From Synechococcus sp. MU1643 (GTDB taxonomy: Bacteria; Cyanobacteriota; Cyanobacteriia; PCC-6307; Cyanobiaceae), in the NCBI RefSeq assembly GCF_020514095.1, contig NZ_VTKY01000003.1, positions 62,001-126,000 of the forward strand: a DNA stretch of 64,000 nt, given 5' to 3'. The position numbers and the translations under genes were made by a program. The notes beneath the pieces were generated by a model that did no database searches, was not told the origin of the DNA, and was given only the letters and a program-made list of their open reading frames with translations. Of the stretch, positions 58,560-64,000 are shown piece after piece. Each line of letters starts with the position of its first letter. The first letter of the stretch is position 1.

Positions 58560-59069
58560 TCAATTGGCTGCATTGATGCAGGAATCAAGTAACGGCTGAA
58601 CCGCATCGAGGTCGCGCCATCCATTAATCGTCACGACACCCCCCTGCAACGTGCGGTGAGTCCTGAAGAATTCCGCAACCTCCTCAAGCTGGGATGCGGC
58701 GATCTGACGAATGCTGCGGATGTCATCCTGACCGGGATCTGCATCAGGAACACAAAGAATCTTCCCGTCGTAAGCATCCCGATCGTGGAGATCCAACACG
58801 CCGATGGGGCGAGCCTTGATCAGACAACCCGCAAACGTGGGCTCAGCCATAATCACCATGGCATCGAGGGGAGAGCCATCCTCCGCCAGCGTGTTGGGGA
58901 TGAAGCCGTAATCGAAGGGGTAACGCACCGAGGAATGCATCACCCGGTCGAGGACCATCACGCCAGCTTCGGCGGAGTACTCGTATTTATTCCTGCTTCC
59001 TGCCGGAATCTCCACTATGAGATTCACCAATCCTGGCGAAGGTGACGGGGGGAGCTGATGGAGATCCAT
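58560..59069 (-). CDS. ppa: Inorganic pyrophosphatase
   Basis: This 169-residue family I enzyme hydrolyses pyrophosphate and pulls biosynthetic reactions forward. VIVEIPAGSRNKYEYSAEAG-type N-terminus (shown here as EIPAGSRNKYEY), YPFDYGFIPNTLAEDGSPLD and the DADPGQDD metal cluster are all present. Length is normal. It overlaps a short unsupported frame upstream by 83 nt. Confidence 0.95.
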   Translation of the reverse strand: MDLHQLPPSPSPGLVNLIVEIPAGSRNKYEYSAEAGVMVLDRVMHSSVRYPFDYGFIPNTLAEDGSPLDAMVIMAEPTFAGCLIKARPIGVLDLHDRDAYDGKILCVPDADPGQDDIRSIRQIAASQLEEVAEFFRTHRTLQGGVVTINGWRDLDAVQPLLDSCINAAN

Positions 59070-59271
59070 GCCGATCCGAGGCGGTGGGGATCAGTTGCGG
59101 AGAAGGGAACGTTCGATCCGTGATCACAGCAACAAGAGGAGCGCTGAAACTGACAACAGCAATCAGCAATCCTTTGATGGCCGTCAACGAGGCGCGACGA
59201 CTAAACGGCTCATCCGCCTCCGACGACGCGATGGCGTCATCGTGAGACGGGTGGGGAACATCTGAGGCCAT
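58987..59271 (-). CDS. Possible short single-pass membrane protein
   Basis: This 94-residue frame encodes a polar N-terminus, one hydrophobic segment at about 33-50 (GLLIAVVSFSAPLVAVIT) and a Ser/Pro-rich end that runs 83 nt into ppa. Such an overlap makes it doubtful; part may be real only up to the ppa start. No family is recognised. Confidence 0.3.
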   Translation of the reverse strand: MASDVPHPSHDDAIASSEADEPFSRRASLTAIKGLLIAVVSFSAPLVAVITDRTFPSPQLIPTASDRHGSPSAPPVTFARIGESHSGDSGRKQE

Positions 59272-59358
59272 AAAACGGGGAGCTGCAAAAGCCCCCTCTT
59301 CAGATCACAACGTTGATCAACTCATTCTGTCACTGCCAAAAGCAGGACGCACAGATCA

Positions 59359-59826
59359 TTAAGCGGCGGGCCGGTCTTGCTGGTCAAGACGTGCGCTCAG
59401 GTCAGAAGGTGGTTGTCCTCCTCTTGACTCAAGTTGGCTTCGGATCAGTCGGAGCTCCTCAAGGATCGATCCCAAAATTTGCTGCGTCGCCGTTGAGGGA
59501 GCGTTCAGCACCTCCACCGTGACTTCCTTGATGCGTAGAACATCTTTGGCGAAGCGCGCCACCTCGTTGGGGTGGAACATCAGCGGATCTTTCTGATCGC
59601 TGCGGTACTCCGGATTCAGCTTGCGGGGGTTGAAGGGAGGATTGAGGTTGCGAACGTCTGTATTTGTGTACCGGTAAACCGAGGCACGGGAGCGGTTAAG
59701 GGATTTCTGAACGTCGTCGATTCCGACCAGGGCCTCAGCTTGCGCAGACGGCTGGGCTGGATCCATGGAAATCTCGGCCGCTTGTTGAACGCTTGACGCC
59801 ACAGATTCGACGGACCGAGGAAACAT
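59359..59826 (-). CDS. Putative DNA-binding helix-turn-helix protein with coiled-coil tail
   Basis: This 155-residue protein has a likely helix-turn-helix in VGIDDVQKSLNRSRASVYRY (about 35-54), a NLNPPFNPRKLNPEYRSD loop, then HPNEVARFAKDVLRIK, and an oligomerising helix in ILGSILEELRLIRSQLESR. It looks like a small regulator of unknown target. MDPAQPSAQA at 59766 is an alternative start. It is divergent from proS with a 147-nt gap. Confidence 0.65.
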   Translation of the reverse strand: MFPRSVESVASSVQQAAEISMDPAQPSAQAEALVGIDDVQKSLNRSRASVYRYTNTDVRNLNPPFNPRKLNPEYRSDQKDPLMFHPNEVARFAKDVLRIKEVTVEVLNAPSTATQQILGSILEELRLIRSQLESRGGQPPSDLSARLDQQDRPAA

Positions 59827-59973
59827 GAGACGGGCCTAGGACAGGCTGGATTGAGCTGGACGGTAGCAGTCGAGACTCAGGGCGCACAGTGGAATTCCAG
59901 CAAAACAGACACTTCCACGATCGGCATGCCTCCGAAGCGGTGATAACTTCCAAATTCCATTTTCTTGCGATTG

Positions 59974-61755
59974 ATGCGCGTCTCCCGCCTGCTGCTGGTG
60001 ACGCTTCGGGATGTTCCCGCCGAAGCGGAGATCACCTCGCATCAGTTGCTTCTAAGGGCCGGCTTTATCCGTCGCGTTGGATCAGGGATCTACGCCTACC
60101 TCCCCTTGATGTGGAGGGTGCTTCAGAAGATCACCGCCGTGGTGCGAGAGGAGATGAACCGCGCTGGCGCCCAAGAAACGTTGCTGCCACAACTACATCC
60201 TGCTGAGCTCTGGCAAAAAAGTGGCCGTTGGCAGGGCTACACCGCTGGAGAGGGGATCATGTTTCACCTCAAAGACCGACAAAGCAGAGAGCTGGGGCTT
60301 GGCCCAACCCATGAAGAAGTAATCACCAGCCTGGCGGGTGAGCTGCTGAGGTCATACCGGCAGCTCCCAGTGAACCTCTTCCAGATCCAGACCAAATTTC
60401 GCGACGAGATCCGTCCCCGCTTTGGCCTGATGCGAGGCCGCGAATTCATCATGAAGGACGCCTACTCCTTCCATGCCAGCGAAGCAGATCTTCGCGAAAC
60501 CTACGGCGACATGGATCAGGCCTACCGCCGCATCTTTGAACGTTGTGGCCTGGATGCCGTCCCTGTCGATGCCGATAGCGGAGCCATCGGCGGCGCCGCC
60601 TCCCAGGAGTTCATGGTGACAGCGGAGGCCGGGGAAGACCTGATCCTGATCAGCGATGACGGCCAATACGCAGCCAATCAAGAAAAGGCTGTTTCGATCC
60701 CATCCGCCGCATCTCCTCTCGCCGATGGTCCGGAAGAATCGGTTCCAACTCCTGGGTTGGGCAGCATCGAGAGCCTCTGCGTCGCCAAAGGCTGGGACCC
60801 GAGCCAAGTGGTGAAGGTGCTGCTGTTCGTAGCGACGCTCGACGATGACACCCTCCAACCCCTGCTGGTGAGCCTCCGTGGTGACCAAGAGCTCAACCCG
60901 ACCAAGGTTGTGAACGCCGTCAGCCAAATCCTGAACAAGGATGTTCTCGATTGCCGGCCGATCACACCAGACGACAACAACCGTCAGCAGATTGATCTGA
61001 TCCCCTTTGGATCGATCGGGCCCGACCTCTCCGATGAAGTCCTGCAGGGAGCCAAGACCTGGGAGCAAACATTCCTGCGTCTGGCGGACGAAACCGCCAG
61101 CGAACTCGGCAGCTTTATCTGTGGTGCCAATAAGCCCGATTTGCACCGTTTCAACACCAGCTGGGCCGCCATGGGGCAGAAGCCGGTCAACCTGGATCTG
61201 CGCAATGCACGGGCAGGCGACGTCTGCACACACAACCCCGAATCGCTGCTGACTGAAAAAAGGGGCATCGAAGTTGGCCACATTTTCCAGTTGGGCCGGA
61301 AATATTCCGATGCCATGGAGAGCCGTTTCACCAACGAGAACGGCAAGACCGAACCGTTCTGGATGGGTTGCTACGGAATCGGCGTTTCCAGGCTGGCGCA
61401 GGCTGCCGTCGAACAGCACCACGACGACAGCGGCATCTGTTGGCCGACCGCCATCGCCCCCTTTGAAGCCATCGTTGTTGTTGCCAACGTCCAGGACGAG
61501 ACCCAGGCCCAGCTTGGGGAAGCGCTCTATTCAGAGCTTCAGGATGCCGGAGTCGATGTGCTCATCGACGACCGCAAAGAACGCGCCGGCGTCAAGTTCA
61601 AAGACGCAGATCTGATCGGCATCCCTTGGCGGATCGTGGTGGGACGCGACGCGAACGAGGGAACCGTTGAAGTGGTGTGCCGCAGCAGCCGCGAGGTGCA
61701 GAAACTCCCCCATGCTGAGGCTGTGACCTGCCTGATCAAGGCACTCCACCCCTAA
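59974..61755 (+). CDS. proS: Proline-tRNA ligase
   Basis: This 593-residue class II synthetase charges tRNA-Pro. It has TSHQLLLRAGFIRRVGSGIY (motif 1 region), RDEIRPRFGLMRGREFIMKDAY (motif 2) and WMGCYGIGVSRL (motif 3). The large insertion between motifs 2 and 3 is the YbaK-like editing domain (INS), with the residues around TKVVNAVSQILN. MRVSRLLLVT at 59974 is chosen; an ATG three codons earlier also exists. Confidence 0.96.
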   Translation: MRVSRLLLVTLRDVPAEAEITSHQLLLRAGFIRRVGSGIYAYLPLMWRVLQKITAVVREEMNRAGAQETLLPQLHPAELWQKSGRWQGYTAGEGIMFHLKDRQSRELGLGPTHEEVITSLAGELLRSYRQLPVNLFQIQTKFRDEIRPRFGLMRGREFIMKDAYSFHASEADLRETYGDMDQAYRRIFERCGLDAVPVDADSGAIGGAASQEFMVTAEAGEDLILISDDGQYAANQEKAVSIPSAASPLADGPEESVPTPGLGSIESLCVAKGWDPSQVVKVLLFVATLDDDTLQPLLVSLRGDQELNPTKVVNAVSQILNKDVLDCRPITPDDNNRQQIDLIPFGSIGPDLSDEVLQGAKTWEQTFLRLADETASELGSFICGANKPDLHRFNTSWAAMGQKPVNLDLRNARAGDVCTHNPESLLTEKRGIEVGHIFQLGRKYSDAMESRFTNENGKTEPFWMGCYGIGVSRLAQAAVEQHHDDSGICWPTAIAPFEAIVVVANVQDETQAQLGEALYSELQDAGVDVLIDDRKERAGVKFKDADLIGIPWRIVVGRDANEGTVEVVCRSSREVQKLPHAEAVTCLIKALHP

Positions 61756-61779
61756 AGTTGGACAACATTGAAGGGTTTC

Positions 61780-62205
61780 ATGCTCTCCGCACTGACACGC
61801 CTGCTTCGCCCCCTCAGCCGGGCTGCCATAGCCCTTGGTCTGGGATTATGCCTTCTCCTGACAGCCTGCAGTGGGGATGCCGAAGCTCGTCTCAGCGGCG
61901 ACTACGTGGAAGACACCGTGTCGGTCTCCCGCACCCTGCTAACGGTGATTGACTTGCCTCAGGACGATCCGACCCACGCCGAAGCTGAAGCCGACGCGCG
62001 GGTATTGATCAATGACTACATGTCCCGTTATCGGCCCCAACCCCGTGTGAACGGACTCAGCTCCTTCACAACGATGCAAACAGCACTGAATTCTTTGGCT
62101 GGTCATTACGCCTCCTACGCCAATCGCCCCCTGCCTGAAGCGCTGCATGACCGCATCGCCAAGGAACTCAACAAGGCTGAGAAATCAGTGGTCCGGGGCA
62201 GCTGA
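61780..62205 (+). CDS. psb27: Photosystem II assembly lipoprotein Psb27
   Basis: This 141-residue lipoprotein has a signal peptide and a lipobox LLLTAC with the lipidated Cys30. The mature four-helix bundle includes SGDYVEDTVSVSRTLL and the conserved RYRPQPRVNGLSSFTTMQTALNSLAGHY region. Psb27 binds CP43 on the lumenal side and keeps the Mn cluster site free during assembly and repair. MLSALTRLLR at 61780 is chosen over an ATG four codons earlier. Confidence 0.95.
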   Translation: MLSALTRLLRPLSRAAIALGLGLCLLLTACSGDAEARLSGDYVEDTVSVSRTLLTVIDLPQDDPTHAEAEADARVLINDYMSRYRPQPRVNGLSSFTTMQTALNSLAGHYASYANRPLPEALHDRIAKELNKAEKSVVRGS

Positions 62206-62290
62206 GTCCTGAAGACAATTTCAGCTTTGACGAGGCCACCCGAGATCTGAGATACTCGCGGATTGTGCATATCTGCGGCTTCGGGCCGCC

Positions 62291-63610
62291 ATGTTCTTGG
62301 CCAACGTTGTCGTCATCGGAGCGCAGTGGGGTGACGAGGGAAAAGGAAAGATCACCGATCTTCTGAGCCGCTCCGCCGATGTGGTGGTTAGGTATCAGGG
62401 TGGTGTGAATGCAGGCCACACGATTGTTGTTGACGATCGTGTGCTCAAGCTGCACCTGATTCCCTCTGGAATCCTCTATCCAGACACGATCTGCCTGATC
62501 GGATCCGGCACGGTGGTGGATCCCAAGGTGATGCTCGGTGAGCTGGACATGCTCATCGCCAATGACATTGATATTTCAGGGCTTCGCTTGGCATCCACCG
62601 CCCACGTGACGATGCCCTACCACCGCCTGCTCGATCAGGCGATGGAGAAGCAGCGGGGGGCACGCCGGATCGGAACCACAGGCCGCGGAATCGGCCCCAC
62701 CTACGCCGACAAGTCGCAGCGCAGTGGCATCCGCGTCATCGACCTCCTGGACGAACAGCGGCTAAGCGAACGCCTTGAAGGCCCACTTCAAGAGAAGAAC
62801 GAACTTCTTCAAACCATCTACGGCGTTGCTCCCCTGAACGCCGAAGACGTCATCCAGGAATACCTGGAATACGGCAAGCGACTAGCACCCCACGTGGTGG
62901 AGTGCACCCAGACGATTCATCAGGCAGCGCGAGCTCGCAAAAACATCCTGTTTGAAGGTGCCCAGGGCACGCTTTTGGACCTGGACCACGGAACCTACCC
63001 GTACGTCACTTCCTCCAATCCAGTTTCCGGAGGTGCCTGCATCGGTGCAGGCGTCGGCCCGACCCTGATTGACCGCGTCATCGGCGTCGCCAAGGCCTAC
63101 ACCACCCGCGTGGGTGAAGGCCCCTTCCCCACCGAACTAAGCGGAAGCCTGAATGACCAGCTCACGGAACGCGGCGGTGAATTCGGCACCACCACTGGCC
63201 GGCAACGTCGCTGTGGCTGGTTTGATGGCGTGATCGGTCGCTATGCCGTACAGGTCAACGGCTTGGACTGTCTGGCCGTGACCAAGCTGGATGTTCTGGA
63301 TGAACTGGACGAAATTCAAGTCTGTGTGGCCTATGAACTCAATGGCGAGCGAATCGAGCACTTCCCGAGCAGTGCCGATGATTTCGCCCAGTGCAAACCC
63401 ATCTTCGAAACGCTGCCTGGCTGGCAGTGCTCCACCGAAGAATGCCGCAGCCTTGAAGACCTCCCCAAACCGGCCATGGATTACCTGCGCTTCCTCGCCG
63501 ATTTGATGGAAGTGCCGATCGCCATTGTCTCCCTGGGGGCCAGCCGTGATCAAACCATCGTTGTTGAAGATCCGATCCATGGCCCCAAGCGGGCCTTGTT
63601 GAGCGCCTGA
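62291..63610 (+). CDS. purA: Adenylosuccinate synthetase
   Basis: This 439-residue enzyme joins IMP and aspartate with GTP hydrolysis in AMP synthesis. The P-loop-like [16 protein letters not shown] and GGVNAGHTI motifs are near the N-terminus, and [12 protein letters not shown] is seen in the C-terminal half. Translation may instead begin at TTG 62297, giving [11 protein letters not shown], the usual family start. It is 85 nt after psb27. Confidence 0.97.
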   Translation: MFLANVVVIGAQWGDEGKGKITDLLSRSADVVVRYQGGVNAGHTIVVDDRVLKLHLIPSGILYPDTICLIGSGTVVDPKVMLGELDMLIANDIDISGLRLASTAHVTMPYHRLLDQAMEKQRGARRIGTTGRGIGPTYADKSQRSGIRVIDLLDEQRLSERLEGPLQEKNELLQTIYGVAPLNAEDVIQEYLEYGKRLAPHVVECTQTIHQAARARKNILFEGAQGTLLDLDHGTYPYVTSSNPVSGGACIGAGVGPTLIDRVIGVAKAYTTRVGEGPFPTELSGSLNDQLTERGGEFGTTTGRQRRCGWFDGVIGRYAVQVNGLDCLAVTKLDVLDELDEIQVCVAYELNGERIEHFPSSADDFAQCKPIFETLPGWQCSTEECRSLEDLPKPAMDYLRFLADLMEVPIAIVSLGASRDQTIVVEDPIHGPKRALLSA

Positions 63611-63651
63611 GCCTCTGAGGTTCATACTTCGGGGCTGCTTTCCATGCGCCG

Positions 63652-64000
63652 ATGTCATCAGAGACCCGTTTCCCCAGCGCCTGCAGCCTCGATGTCGTTG
63701 GCATCGGAAACGCCATCGTCGATGTTCTGGTGCAGACGGACGACAATTTCATCGCTGAACACAGCCTCCAAAAAGGGGCCATGGCGCTGATCGATGAACA
63801 ACAAGCTGAGGGTCTCTACAAGGCCAGTGGCGCTGGCCTCGAGACCTCCGGTGGCTCGGTCGCAAACACCATGGTGGGCATCGCCCAGCTCGGAGGTCGC
63901 GCTGGTTTCATCGGCCGTGTTCGGGACGACCAGCTCGGCAGCATTTTCAGCCACGACATCCGGGCCGTTGGTGCACGCTTTGAGACACCAGCAGCCACCA
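63652..64000 (+). CDS. PfkB-family sugar/nucleoside kinase, N-terminal part
   Basis: The window ends 116 codons into this gene. The start MSSETRFPSACSLDVVGI is followed by GNAIVDVLVQTDDNFI and SGGSVANTMVGIAQLGGRAGFIG, the first PfkB signature. The pattern is close to adenosine/ribokinase-like carbohydrate kinases conserved downstream of purA in marine picocyanobacteria. The catalytic DTxGAGD motif is beyond the edge, so the substrate cannot be judged. Confidence 0.85.
   Translation, partial: MSSETRFPSACSLDVVGIGNAIVDVLVQTDDNFIAEHSLQKGAMALIDEQQAEGLYKASGAGLETSGGSVANTMVGIAQLGGRAGFIGRVRDDQLGSIFSHDIRAVGARFETPAAT

Noticed and set aside
60352-61422. 356-codon open frame opposite proS
   Set aside because: Antisense shadow of a conserved synthetase gene.

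Overview
The window looks like the core chromosome of a marine alpha-cyanobacterium, most likely a high-GC marine Synechococcus. The signs are a complete alpha-carboxysome locus with form IA Rubisco, a CupB/ChpX-type NDH-1 CO2-uptake module, both routes of protochlorophyllide reduction, psaM, psb27, a ferrochelatase with a chlorophyll-binding tail, and the AAR/ADO alkane pathway. I found no tRNA, rRNA, IS element or CRISPR array. All names rest on my own recognition of protein motifs; no database search was run.

Layout. (1) 1-12,535, minus strand: a roughly 12.5 kb CO2-concentrating block in the order csoS1, cbbL, cbbS, csoS2, csoSCA, csoS4A, csoS4B, csoS1E, ndhF4, ndhD4, chpX, acRAF-like, cbbX (cut by the window edge). 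It encodes the shell, the cargo, the scaffold, the luminal carbonic anhydrase, the bicarbonate supply and the Rubisco maintenance factors. Hairpins between cbbL/cbbS and cbbS/csoS2 probably set protein ratios. rdgB and csoS1D lie just upstream. (2) 14.4-20.9 kb: chlN-chlB-chlL (dark-operative protochlorophyllide reductase), the light-dependent reductase POR facing them, psaM and a CRR6-like NDH-1 assembly factor. (3) 20.9-29.7 kb: a TauE-type permease, a lipoate ligase-like protein, an M50 protease, trpF, folE, an SDR, accA, and the fatty aldehyde/alkane genes aar and ado. (4) 29.7-39.2 kb: an S1-domain protein, a Tab2-like translation factor, pgeF, a flavoprotein, a broken ABC substrate-binding lipoprotein gene, ilvB and hemH. 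(5) 39.2-47.3 kb: a solitary tyrosine recombinase, a methyltransferase, cobO, pyrH-frr, a geranylgeranyl reductase-like gene, a photolyase/cryptochrome, and a decayed PucC-type transporter gene. (6) 47.7-64 kb: a cNMP-domain protein, an EF-hand transaldolase, ftsI with an ftsL-like partner, a CPBP protease, a double phosphatase, a dihydroorotase-like protein without the usual metal motif, lepB, ferredoxin, ppa, proS, psb27, purA and a PfkB kinase (cut).

Most of the window is ordinary housekeeping sequence for this lineage. The points most worth a second look are: a near-identical putative Rubisco-binding motif in CsoS2 and CsoSCA; coupled loss of both cysteines in one CsoS2 repeat; low-complexity tails on CsoS1E and CsoS4A; two multi-lesion pseudogenes whose ancestral frames can be reconstructed exactly; a recombinase with no visible element around it; and a cNMP-domain protein translationally coupled to an EF-hand transaldolase. 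I do not see a convincing undescribed multi-gene system.
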